DNA of 64,000 bases from Trametes villosa (Eukaryota > Basidiomycota > Agaricomycetes > Polyporales > Polyporaceae): positions 1,450,001-1,514,000 of the forward strand of contig PUDQ02000001.1 of the NCBI GenBank assembly GCA_002964805.2, read 5' to 3'. This document shows, in pieces, positions 22,012 to 33,572 of this stretch (positions are counted from its first letter, which is position 1; each line of letters begins with the position of its first letter). The notes below the pieces were generated by a model. It did not search any database. It saw only the letters and a program-made list of their open reading frames with translations, and was not told where the DNA came from. A program made the position numbers and the translations under genes.

Positions 22012-23566
22012 ATGTCTGCTGAACAGCCCGCTCCCACCGCCGCTCCCGACGTCGCGAACCCCGGCGCGGCCGCACCTGCTCCTACATCTGCGCCTGCACC
22101 AGCGGCGGAGAAGAAGCTTCCCGCGACGCAGAAGGCGTGGCGCCCGAAGGGCAGTGGCAAGCCCGAGGCCGTGCTCAGCCTCGTCGACGCGCCCGTCCCG
22201 ACCAAGCTCAAGAAGGGCGAGGTGCTCCTCAAGGTGCAGGCCGCCGCGCTCAACCCCGTGTGAGCATTTTTCGCACTCTTCTAGCGCGTCGCGAGGGCGC
22301 TTGGTGGGAAAACGCGGCCGGGAAGTGTTGCTGACCGGTGTGGTGCGCGTTTTGCAGGGGATACAAGCTGCTGGGCCTCTTGCCGGGTTTTGTGCTGAAA
22401 CGCCTGGTTGGGTACGAGTTTGACGTCGCGGGCGTTATCGCGGACGCGAATGGCACGGAGTACAAGGAGGGCGACGAGGTGTATGGCTGGATCCCCGTCC
22501 GTGAGTGCGCTTCCGACCCCTAACTTCCCCTCCGCACGCTTTCGTGCCCCTCCCCCCCTTCACTCCTCCCAAACTCCTTACCAACCCCACGCACTCGTCG
22601 TCCTAACACTTGAACAGCGGAGGTGCTCAGCAAGGGCCAAGGCGCGCTCGCACAGTACACGCGCCTGCCCGCCCAGAACGTCGTCCCGCGCCCGGCGAAC
22701 GTGACGCCCACCGAGGCCGCGGGGCTCACGCTCGCGGGCCAGACCGCGTACCAGGCGCTGCTCGGGCTCGCGAAGCTCGAGGCGGGCCAGTCCGTGTTTG
22801 TCAACGGCGGGAGCACCGCGGTCGGCTCGTTCGCGATCCAGATCGCGAAGGCGCTGGGCGCGCACGTCACCGCGAGCGCGTCCGCGAAGAACGAGCAGTA
22901 CGTGCGCGGCTTGGGCGCGGATGAGGTGAGTGCGCCTCGCGTCTTGCGCCTCGTTTGGGCGGGGCATAGAGAGTGGGGCGCTGACGGGCCGGGTGTGCGG
23001 CCAGTTCTTCGACTACACGAAGGCGCCGCTGCATGAGCAACTCGCGGCGGCGAACGTGACGCCGAAGTACCAGGTCTTCTTCGAGACGGTCGGCCTCCTG
23101 GACCCGGCGCTGTTCGTGCACAGCGCGGCGTACCTCGCGCCGAACGGTACCTTCCTCTCGGTCGGCCCGCAGGGCTCGGGGGTCGGGAACTGGGTGAGCT
23201 TCTCGTGGAAGGTGTTCCTGCAGCCGTCGTTCCTCGGGGGCGTGAAGCGCAAGTGGAAGTGAGTGCACTTTGAAGGGCGTTGCTTTGTGCTGTGAACTTA
23301 CGGCGTGGGTGGTCGTTAGGCTTGTGGGGGTGAAGCAGGACGCGAAGGACTTGAAGGCGTTTGCCGAGCTGGTCAAGGAGGGTACGTGCTACTCGTGCGT
23401 CTAATGCTTCTGGTAGATATATTGATTTTTCGTCTCTACAGGCAAGGTTCGGCCGCTGGTGGACTCGGTGCATGCGTTCGAGGACGCGCTCAAGGCGTAC
23501 GAGCGGGTTCAGTCGAAGCGGGCGACGGGGAAGGTGGTCGTGAAGGTCGACCCTACGGTGCAGTGA
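22012..23566 (+). CDS. MDR-superfamily quinone reductase-like oxidoreductase
   Basis: Medium-chain dehydrogenase/reductase of the zinc-independent quinone oxidoreductase type; 379 residues from six exons (22012-22259, 22358-22500, 22618-22925, 23005-23258, 23320-23381, 23442-23566), all in phase. An Ala/Pro-rich leader of about 35 residues precedes the GroES-like domain (KKGEVLLKVQAAALNPVGYK, VGYEFDVAGVIADANG). The Rossmann domain has SVFVNGGSTAVGSFAIQIAK, a variant of the GxGxVG-type cofactor loop, followed by HVTASASAKNEQYVRGLGAD. The C-terminus has DSVHAFEDALKAYERVQSKR and ATGKVVVKV, typical of NADPH-dependent members. No catalytic zinc ligand set is visible. Likely role: NADPH-dependent reduction of quinones or enones in the cytosol; substrate unknown. 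It is followed by the isochorismatase-like gene on the same strand, 382 bp downstream. Confidence 0.92.
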
Positions 23567-23948
23567 GCAGAGCGTGCTGCGAAATAACAGCTACCACTTT
23601 TATGTGTTGTATACCACATCCCGTCCTATTCCTACCTTATTACAAGCTACTCCGTTCTGCAAGCGAATGTCGCGATCAGGTGGACGCGTCGCGTCGCGTC
23701 TGTCGGCGCCTGCGCGACGCGTTTGCGACTGAATATAGCGTGACGTCAGCGGTACAGCTGCAGCGCGGCATGCTCCTCCGAGCTTATCGCAGTCCATCCG
23801 CGCGCAGGCGCAGCGCCGTCAGCTGTCCTGTCCTCCGCCCTCCCGCTCTCTCCGTCTCCCACCCTCTCTGCGCTGCTGTGAACGCGCACGGCCTGCTATC
23901 CGCGCACCGTGAGTACACATCCCCTCGCTATCTCTCGCAGCGACCACG

Positions 23949-25216
23949 ATGACCGACAGCCCACCCAAGCACGACACGCCCATCCTCGGCATGGTCCACC
24001 GCCCCAAGCTCGCCGTCGCCACCGAGTACGGCAACGCCGCCTCGTTCTGGGTCGAGTACCCCTCCGGCCTCGTCGATCTCACGCGCACGACGCACCTGCC
24101 CCAGGGCGCCCTCCGCGACGGCGACGTCGTGAGCGACCAGCCCGCGCGCGACGCGCCCGTGCCCCCGCTCCGCCCGGAGTCCCAGCTCGATATACCCGTT
24201 GACGGCGACCGCGTCCTAAGGATACCGAAGAAACAGACCGCGCTCGTCGTGGTGGACATGCAGAAGTGAGCACACGCCCGCTGCCCTCATCGCGCGCGCT
24301 ACGAGCTTGCTCATGATTGCCATGGCATCCTCCGCGCGCAGCTTTTTCCTGCACCCGGACCTGCGCGAGCACCCGACGGGCCTCAACTGCGTTATCCCGC
24401 TCATGAACCTCGTCACCGCCCTCCGCCCGCACGGCGCGAAGGTGCTCTGGGTGTGAGCCTCTCCTCCCCTCCCCCTCCTCCTGCCCCCGCCTTCGCACTT
24501 ACCGTACGGTCGCCCTCGCGCAGCAACTGGGGCCTGACCGAGCACGAGCTCACGACGATCCCGCCCGCGCTCGTGCGCGGCTTCATGAAGAGCGGGCGCG
24601 GCGGCTTCGGCGCGCCCCTGCCCGGCGACTTCGGCCGGCTGCTCATGCGCGGCGAGTACAACACCGAGCTGTACGGACCGCTCCAGAGCCTGTACGAGGA
24701 CGGCCGGCGGGAGGGCTCGGACGTCTGGATCCACAAGAACAGGTGCGTGCATGCGCGGGCCTGCGAACGTGCGCCGGGCCTGTCGCGCAGTCTGGCTTGG
24801 GACTGATTGAGTTGATGTGTTCGTGCGCAGGATGAGCGGGATTTGGGGCTCCCAGACCGCCCTGGACCTGTACCTTCAGGAGCAGGGCATCACGACCCTG
24901 CTCTTCGCCGGTGTGAATGCCGATCAGGTTTGTCCGCCCCTTTCCCCCGGATCTGCGTTTGACTTCTAACCCCGAGCGGCATAGTGCGTGCTTGGAACGC
25001 TAATCGACGCATACTCGCGCGGGTACGATTGCGTCGTCGTGGAAGACTGTGTTGCAACGACTTCGCCCAAAGGCGCGCTAGAGAACGTGTTGTATAACGC
25101 CGGCGGGGTGCGTCTTCCGTTCTTTCACTTGTGGGCCGCATGTCATATACTGACGTCCATGACAGAGCTACGGGTTCGTGACGGACTCGGAGCGGATTAT
25201 CGATGCTGCTTCATGA
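23949..25216 (+). CDS. isochorismatase-like cysteine hydrolase
   Basis: Isochorismatase-superfamily hydrolase, 305 residues from six exons (23949-24265, 24342-24452, 24524-24742, 24831-24927, 24985-25107, 25166-25216), all in phase. The catalytic triad is readable: Asp in TALVVVDMQNFF, Lys in DVWIHKNRMSG, and Cys in LFAGVNADQCVLGTLIDAYS; VVVEDCVATTSPKGA follows. An N-terminal extension of about 95 residues before the first strand is longer than in bacterial members but common in fungal ones. The family includes nicotinamidases, ureidoacrylate hydrolases and isochorismatases, and the exact substrate cannot be told. The last exon (SYGFVTDSERIIDAAS) is only 51 nt. Likely cytosolic, since no targeting signal was seen. 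Confidence 0.92.
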
Positions 25217-25648
25217 GCCTCCCGGCCGTCCATATACCACCTTCGACGTTACCGATTAGCCGCGTCACATTCTTGGATCAAGACGACTCGGGGACACACT
25301 GACACACCTAGCAGGGAACACAGGGCCGGCTGCAGAGGTTGCGGGCCGCGGAATACATAACATGTAATAATACAGTGATATCCGACTGGGCTACAACGTA
25401 GACGTGGCCGCATCGTAGCTGGATTGTCGTGTGCGTCGTGATGGAAGAAGAGCAAGAGCAGGGGGTTTTGGGCGGTGCGGTCGTCTAAGCGTAGGTGTAA
25501 TACAGGTCATATTGGGGGTGTGGACCAGAGGACGCATGTACGCGTATTAGTGATACAGAACGTACGGGAAGCACGTCAAAGGAGAACGGGAAAGTCAGGA
25601 TGCCAAGCTGCCGCGCTGCTGTGTGCCATCCACAGAAGCTGAACCACC
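25217..25648. other. convergent intergenic region
   Basis: Lies between the 3' ends of the isochorismatase-like gene and mucin-like gene B. Nothing resembling a gene was seen. Confidence 0.55.
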
Positions 25649-28600
25649 GCTACTGCTTCCACTCAACACTAGGCCGGCGCTGAAAACGAATAGGCAATCA
25701 GCCACACACGTCCCCGACTCGTCTCGGAACCAGAACTCACCTGCGACCCGCTCCTGCGCGTGTAGAACGTATCCTTCCGTGGGCTCAACGGCAGCCCCCA
25801 GCCCTGGCCGGGCGGGATGCCCGGCGGGCCCGCGCGCACGAGGCGGCGCTCGTCGCCGTCCGCGAACGGGTTCGCGCGCTCGGACGAGCTGCTCGGCGGC
25901 GCGTCGTGCCCCGCGCTCGACCCCGGAGGGGAGAGCGACGAGAACGAGGTCGGCGGCGTGAGCGGCTCGAACGCCTTCAGCACGATCGTCTCCATGTCGA
26001 GCGTCAGCGAGTCCCGCGGCGGGCGCGGCGGCGGCGTCGCCGTCGGGGTCGGCTGCGTGTCCGTGCGCTTGTAGGGAGGGGGCGAGAGCGCGAGTGTCGG
26101 GGTCGTGAGGCTGCTCCGCCGGAGCGGGCTGCGCGGCGGGAGGATGGGCGGGCGGGCGGTGATGACCTGGGGCGGGCGGGGCGTCGGGGAGACGACGACT
26201 GTGGGCGCAGGCGGCGTGGTGTCGAAGTCGAGGCCGGGCTCGGGGGTCGGCACGGGCTTGCGGGTGACGGAGTGCATGCTGTGCGAGCTGTCGGAGCGGT
26301 TCAGCGGGACGTCGACGAGCTCCCCCATCTCCTCATCCCGGGGCGACGGAAGCGTTGGCGGGTACATAGACGGTGACGAGCGTGCAGAGGCGGAAGTGGG
26401 CTCGCGGCGCGCGCGCGCACTGTCGATGCGTTGGTCAGACGTGATCGCGACCCCGACGGCGCTCTGGTGGCGCGGGCGGGGACGCGTCGTGCTGTCCGCA
26501 GAACCCATGCTCGCGGAGCGCCCGTGTGCGCCGACGCCTGCGAGTCCAAGGCCGTTGTAGCGAGACCCGCTGCCGCTGTTCGAGGATTGGCCGGAGGCAT
26601 TGCGCCGGTGCTGGCGCTCCTCGAAGGGGCTGCGCGAGTTGCCGGTGCGACTGGGGGGCCCGGCGAGGACGAGGGTGCTGTCCGTGAAGCTGGAGCGGTA
26701 GCGCATCTCGGGCGGGGAGACGGGTCGCGGGTCCTCGAACGGGTTGTCGGGCATGGGCAGCGGGCGCGAAATCGTGTCGATGAAGCGCGGGCGGCGGCGA
26801 CGGCGGATGAAGAGGCACACGCCGACCGCGAACGACGCGACAACAACGCCGACGACGAGGAACACCCCTGCGACCACACCACTGTTGGCAAAGAACCTAA
26901 CAAAAACGGTGTAAGCATTGGAGAACGGTAAACAAAACGAACACCTCTTACCCCTTCTGGTTCTCGACCTCTACGCCGTAGATGCCTGTCGGGTTCGCGA
27001 TAATATGCGTGTAGGTCGTGAGCACCCCATCGGGGAGCTCCGAGACCATAACGCTCGTGAAGATCGGGGGCACCGAGAGCGTCGTGTGGTGGTCGCTGTC
27101 CGTCACCGTCATGAAGAACGGCGTGCTCAGCGTCGTCTCCGGCTTGTCCGTGATCGTGCTCGTCGTCGTCCCGCTCGCCGGTGCGGTCATCTCGTTCGCC
27201 TGTACCATGCCCGAGGGCTGCTCAGAATCATCCATATCCGAAACAGAAGAAGCAGGGGGAGACGGGGACGCGGGGGCAGGTAGGGCATGGGTGGGAGTCG
27301 GAGAAGCATCTACCTCAGGCTTAGGGCTGGGGGACGCAGCCGCCGTCGCTGTCGCTGTCGCACTCGCCAGAGGCGCGTGCGAGGCGTCCTTGATCTGAGC
27401 GGGCGGAGTCAGCACACGCCCTGGCTCGGATGAAGGAACGGCCGCTGCTGTCGCCACGGGAGCGATGCTCTCCCGGTCTGCAGACACGGGCGGCGCGGCT
27501 GCGGTAGTGTGAACGACAGGATCGGCTTTGGTGATGGGCAGGGGTATCACAGGCGCGACGGATGGGGTATGGTCGTGGGAAGCAGGGGCACGAGAAGAGG
27601 GCGAACTAACCGCATGCACAGAAGTCGGGGCCACGACGCTCGCGCTGTCCCGGCCTGCAGAGCTTGCCGGTGGCGGCGCCGGGGCGGGCGCTGCAGTAGC
27701 GCTCTCGGTAGCAGCAGGATGCGAAGCAGAGACAGAGACAGAGGCGGAAAGCGAGCCAGCAGAAGAACGAGTGGGCGCTACTGAAGCACTAGCATCCGGA
27801 GAAGAGACGGGCGAAGAAGCTGCTGGCGGCACCGACGGGCTGGCCGAAGTGGGGGAGGGCGGCGCAGGGTCGTTGGCTGGACGGCTCTCGGAAGTGGGCG
27901 CGGGCGACGCCTGGGAAGCCTTGGCCGATCCTGTCGCAGAAGCGCTAATCTTTACGCTGTCACTGCTAGAGGCGGCGTCCGTTGAAGATTGTGGAGGTGC
28001 CATGGCCGGAGAACTGTTGGACATTCCTTCCGGTCAATACACAGCCAGCGGCGGAAATTAGGAGACATACCTAGGAATTACAACAGGTGATATATGAGCA
28101 ACAAAGGGATGAGAGACAGTGCTCCGTGCGACGGATGGTTCACCGGCTGCCGACGAAACAACCTTGTTAGGAACGGCCCGTGAAACGGAGGTGGAGGCGT
28201 GAACAGAAACGGCAGGAGAGGTGGGGTGGGCAGCAGCAGACGAGGCAACGGATGGTGCAGAGGATACACTTGTAGCCCTGCTATCCGCAGCTGTAGAGTT
28301 GACAGGGACAGGAAGGGGGAGGATGGCTGAAGGCCGCGACCGCGCGGGCGCAGAGGTGATAACGGAAGGGATCGCGCTCGAGGGTGCCGCTGAAGATGCA
28401 GCGGCTACACTACTCGAGGCGTCAACGGGCCTCGACAGCGACTGGGTCAAGCTGTTTGCGGACGACAGCGTAAGCGGCGCAGAGGAGGCGCTCGCGAGGA
28501 CCGTCGAGCTCACGGCGTGTCTGCTCAAAGCCGAGCTGCCTGAGGCCGCGCTCGAGCTAGCGGCGACAGCGGACGACACAGAGGAGGCAAGGACGGAAGT

Positions 28601-28711
28601 GGGGGGTGAGGCGGAAGAGGGGGATACGACAGAAGAGCTGGCCGCGTCTGACACAGCGAGCCCCGACGTAAATACCCCCACCGAGGAGCCGGTGACATTG
28701 AAGGAAGTCAT
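25649..28711 (-). CDS. Ser/Pro-rich single-pass membrane protein B (mucin-like)
   Basis: Paralogue of gene A. Exon 1 is Ser/Ala-rich (MTSFNVTGSSVGVFTSGLAV onward). Exon 2 continues the ectodomain, with NDPAPPSPTSASPS matching NDPAPPS in gene A. A membrane-proximal block (VPPIFTSVMVSELPDG) precedes FFANSGVVAGVFLVVGVVVA and a TM helix ending FIRRRRRPRF. A long proline-rich cytosolic tail has several PPRPPR- and NPFxDP-like words, and a short last exon RRPSVEWKQ ends at 25649. The intron just before the FFxNxGxVAGVF block sits at the same position and phase as in gene A. I chose ATG 28711 because it aligns with MASSLTGSS of gene A. The frame stays open to 28891 and includes a signal-like LLGALAATEALAA without an in-frame ATG. 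Likely a plasma-membrane surface sensor or mucin. Confidence 0.75.
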
Positions 28712-30099
28712 GATTAGGACCGGTCCTACAGAGGGGGAAGGGACGAGGGTCAGGGACGTCGACACGGACGGGGAATTGCGGTGGTGCCAGGCTGCCAGCG
28801 CGTTAGGCCCGACGCTTCGGACGGCCGTTAAGAGGAGCTCGAAGCGACAGCTGGCAGCGAGGGCCTCTGTAGCTGCGAGCGCCCCGAGCAATCGCCACCC
28901 TCATGGCGCGATATGAACGGCCGCGGTATGTTCCAGAGCCCCAGCACATAGAGTAACTTGGCCATTAGGCGGAGGAGACACGTACCTATTACGAGCGCGA
29001 ACACCGTGGTACGCCTGTGCGCTTCGTCCCACGGGGGTTGGTACCGGTGGTGCCTGAGGGCGGCCGCTTCAAGGGCAGCAATCCGGCCTGGCTGGGGAGC
29101 AGAGAGCACGAGCGGGCTGTAGATGGAACATGAGTGTTTATAAGTCGACCCCCGCCGTCCGCGGCGGGGGTGCGTGGGACCGGCAAAATCTCGAGTGTAG
29201 TGCGGGTGGGCACGACGTCGCGCCCCGACATCCGGGTCTTCTCACCTTGTCGCCTGACTGAATCACGACATGGCGCGGTGCGGCCTATCACGCTTCCACG
29301 TACTGGATCGCCCTGAGTATCTTCCCAGATGAGCGCAGCTGCGCGACTCGTCTGCCCAAATCCGGGGGGCCGCACCCTTATCCGTGGGGGATGCGGGGGA
29401 GGCGCCCATTATGCCGGGCATGTGCTTCAAACCTTGCGCCCTTCTTCCGTAGTGCGGTCAGTATCCGGGTTACGACCACGAGCTGGATGTGCACTTACGG
29501 AAGGCGCGGGGCACGTCGTCGACGTTCCATATGATGCCTGGCACGTATCAGGCGGGGCCGCGCCTCGTGAACGGGGTTAAAAAGAGAAGTGCAGCATATG
29601 GGCGTACTCGCCAGCCGGCCTTCTTCCACTACGCGCCCAGAGTCACACGCCCGCCTCCCGAGCCCCCGTCGTCATCCCATCAGATACTCAGCCAAGTCCG
29701 TCGACGACGGTGCGGTAAAAGTACAGATCATCCGATACAGCGGCCGCCTAAGCATTAAACAAGATTACTACAGAATATCCAGGCGTGTCCCATGCGAGGC
29801 CGGTGCAGAGTGTGTGAGCTCCTGAGGGCGCGGAGCCGGTAATGTGGCCGGGCTCTCAAGCGGAGTGAGAGCCATCCAGTATAGAGGTATAGAGGCTGAG
29901 AAGGGTATGCTGCGACGACGACGATCATCGGTGGAGGTGGGAAGGTGGTCCGCAACGGGCAAGGTGTTCGGGTGCCCGACAACAGCCTCTAACCGGAGGT
30001 CAACATCTGTCAGCAAGCATGAGAGAATCGGGTCAGAAAACAAGCGGCTTGCACTCACGCAGAATATCTATAGTCGGGCTAGTCCATCTGCGCAGCATC
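28712..30099. other. 5' flank of gene B and 3' flank of the Rab gene
   Basis: The minus frame of gene B remains open to 28891, so coding sequence may extend into this region. Beyond that no gene is recognised. A plus frame at 29329-29580 resembles nothing I know. Confidence 0.45.
29137..29144 (-). promoter_or_regulatory. TATA box, probably of mucin-like gene B
   Basis: On the minus strand this reads CTTATAAA, a good TATA match in an otherwise GC-rich stretch, about 430 nt upstream of the ATG chosen for gene B. If used, it implies a long 5' leader that probably contains an intron (a GTACGT donor lies near 28984). Confidence 0.5.
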
Positions 30100-31220
<1,121 letters not shown>

Positions 31221-31608
31221 CGCGGCGGGGTTGAGGTAGAGAGTGTGGTGGAAGGAGCTCGGAGCCCAAGACGCGAGGCCGGAGAAGACGGCCGCAGCGG
31301 CGAGGACGACGACTGTGGCTGAGGCTGCTCCGACTCTCTCCCACGTGGCTAACGGGCGCTCTCGGTCATCACAACATCGTCATGCATTATGGCGCCGCGG
31401 CGCCCACGGGCCACAGAACATGCAGCAAGTTCTGAACGTGGACGCGCGGGCGGGCTGACCTGCTATCGCAACACACACGAAAGCAGACAGCACTGAGCAG
31501 TATGCAGCACCCGACACAATTATTCCTACACTCGCGCACGTACATGTACAAGAGATCCAGCATACTTCCCGCACGGACTCCGCCTCCGCTCGCTGCCCCG
31601 GAAACCGC

Positions 31609-33195
31609 TCACCAGCCCTTCCACGGCACCCAGACGTCGACCACCACGTTCGCGTCGTTCACGTCCGAGTCCACGACATAGTACCAGGGGTATCCTGCCA
31701 GGGTCAAGCACGCGTGCTGCCCGACGATCTGCACCATGTCTCCCAGCTTCAGGCTCCCGTCGCCCTGCAGCGGCCCAAGCTCGAACGACGCCGGCGACAT
31801 CATCGTCAGGATCCCGTGCTCCTGTGCCGCCCTGCTCAGCCTCCAGGGCTTCCCGATCACGTCGCCGTAGCCCGGACGCGGGCCCGTGTCCTTGCTCATC
31901 GCGAGCGCGCCTGCGTCGCACATCGCCTCGTCCGAGCCGTCCTCGCCGCGACCGGGGTAGTACGAGATCACCGTAGCCAGTACCCGCTGTGCGATCTCGG
32001 GGTGGGTAATCAGGCTCGTGTTCAGCTGCTGGAGGTCCAGCAGGGGGTAGTTGCCTATTGAAGCGAATCAGCACTGCCCGTGAATGAATTTGAAGGCAGA
32101 CAGATCAGACCTGCGTGGAGCTCGAGCACTCCGTTCAGACCGGACTCGACCTTGTTCTTCAAGTGTTCAGTTGCCGCATGCGCGGTGGGCGTAGCGCCTA
32201 TTGAAAGCACGAATGCTTCCCGAGGGTGTTGCATGCCAGGCGTGTTCGCGATAATCGACAGCGCGAGGGTCGCCGCATCATTGACCGCGGTCACCTCCGC
32301 CAGGAGGAAGTCGGCGGCCTCCTGGAACGATGTTGACGCATAGGAGTGTCCCGCGTGGGTATAGAAGCCGTAGAGCGAAATCGAGGATGAGGCCAATACG
32401 GCGCGGAGGAGCAGATCGAATGCAGGAGAGTCTGGCTTAAGCCCAGCTCGCCTGCTGAGGTTTTGATCAGTGCATACCGGAAGCAGTGGCCGAGCAGTAC
32501 GTACTGGGAACCGCAGTCTACCTTGATGAACACCGACCACCTCCTGTGGTTCGCCTTGGTGGACTCCCAGGCCTCGATGACCTTCACCTGATCTGGGTGA
32601 TCTATGAGGATCCGCATGGACGCGCCGACGGCCGCGAGTTCGTCCGTGAGCGCAGAGAGATCTGCAATCTTGTTCGGGGCCATAGGCAGGCCATATAGGA
32701 CCTACAAGAGATTCGCGAGATGCGTTTGAACATAGGAGATAACGGCATGAAGGCTCTGCAACGCACATCCTTGACAGTGCCGTCGGCCATCAGCCCTGCA
32801 CGGAAGACCTCGCACACTTCCATGACGGTCGACACCACAATCGAATGTGTTTCATCGGCATTGGAGAGCAGCTGCAGCCGCGTTCCCTCCGGTGTCTACT
32901 CGTCCGTGAGTACCGCGCGCGGGGGACGCGTCCTGGAAGGGGTGCGCACCTTGTGGGACTTGACATGCGCACGGAACCGCGCGCCGAGCGCCTTCGCATG
33001 TTCGTGCATCTTCGCGCAGTTGCGCGCAAAAACCGCGCGGTCGATGATGAGTGCGGGCGTTCTGAGCGCATCGAGGTTCTTGCCCTTGTACTCGTCGACG
33101 AGGTCCTGCTTCTCGGGCTTGCCGCTGATGTGGTACGGCGTGCGCGACTGCTTCGGGATGAGCGGGTTCGTCTGGGGGTGTTCTTCCGCACTCAT
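31609..33195 (-). CDS. D-serine dehydratase / D-threonine aldolase-like PLP enzyme
   Basis: Fold-type III PLP enzyme like yeast Dsd1, which converts D-serine to pyruvate and ammonia. The start at 33195 gives MSAEEHPQTNPLIPKQSRTP. LRTPALIIDRAVFARNCAKM and FRAHVKSHK follow; the last lysine of VKSHK is the expected PLP Schiff-base residue. The barrel continues with MRILIDHPDQVKVIEAWEST, GFYTHAGHSY and VLSIGATPTAHAA. The C-terminal beta domain has SYYPGRGEDG, TMMSPASFELG and QIVGQHACLTLAGYPWYYVV, where the HxC pair is the zinc site of eukaryotic D-serine dehydratases. The protein is therefore predicted zinc-dependent and active. It is divergent from the esterase gene, with 377 bp between starts. 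Function would be D-amino-acid detoxification. Confidence 0.9.
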
Positions 33196-33512
33196 AGTGG
33201 GCGAAGGGGACGGTGGGAGGGGCACTCGCTGGATGTGGACGGGCTCAAGAGCAGGCAGGGCGCGGAAGACAAGCAGGCTGCCCACGCGAGCGCCGCATCC
33301 GGAGATGGGGAGCGTTATGAAGTTATCGAATCCGATTGATCTTGATCATATTACCCCTAGCGCTGGCGGGAGATGCCTGCAGCTCGCGGACGACGCTGCG
33401 TCGCGGACCCAGACTGGCAGCCCGCGCACCCTGCTATGGTCATGCTCCCCGGTCATGCATTCGTCCGCGGCACAGGCAGCCGGCAGCCAGGCTTATCGTA
33501 CCCCATGAGCAC

Positions 33513-33518
33513 TATATA
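33513..33518 (+). promoter_or_regulatory. TATA box of the esterase gene
   Basis: TATATA lies about 58 nt upstream of the ATG at 33573, at a good distance for a fungal core promoter. Confidence 0.55.
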
Positions 33519-33572
33519 GTTCCCCCAGTCCCCGCCTCGAGGCCCCCCGGACCCTTTCCGTCACGTCGAGCA

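Noticed and set aside
25669..25736. Unspliced C-terminus of gene B ending in SETSRGRVWLIAYSFSAPA
   Set aside because: A strong GTGAGT donor precedes it and the spliced end RRPSVEWKQ fits better.
29329..29580. 83-residue plus frame between gene B and the Rab gene
   Set aside because: No resemblance and no promoter or splice context that supports a gene.
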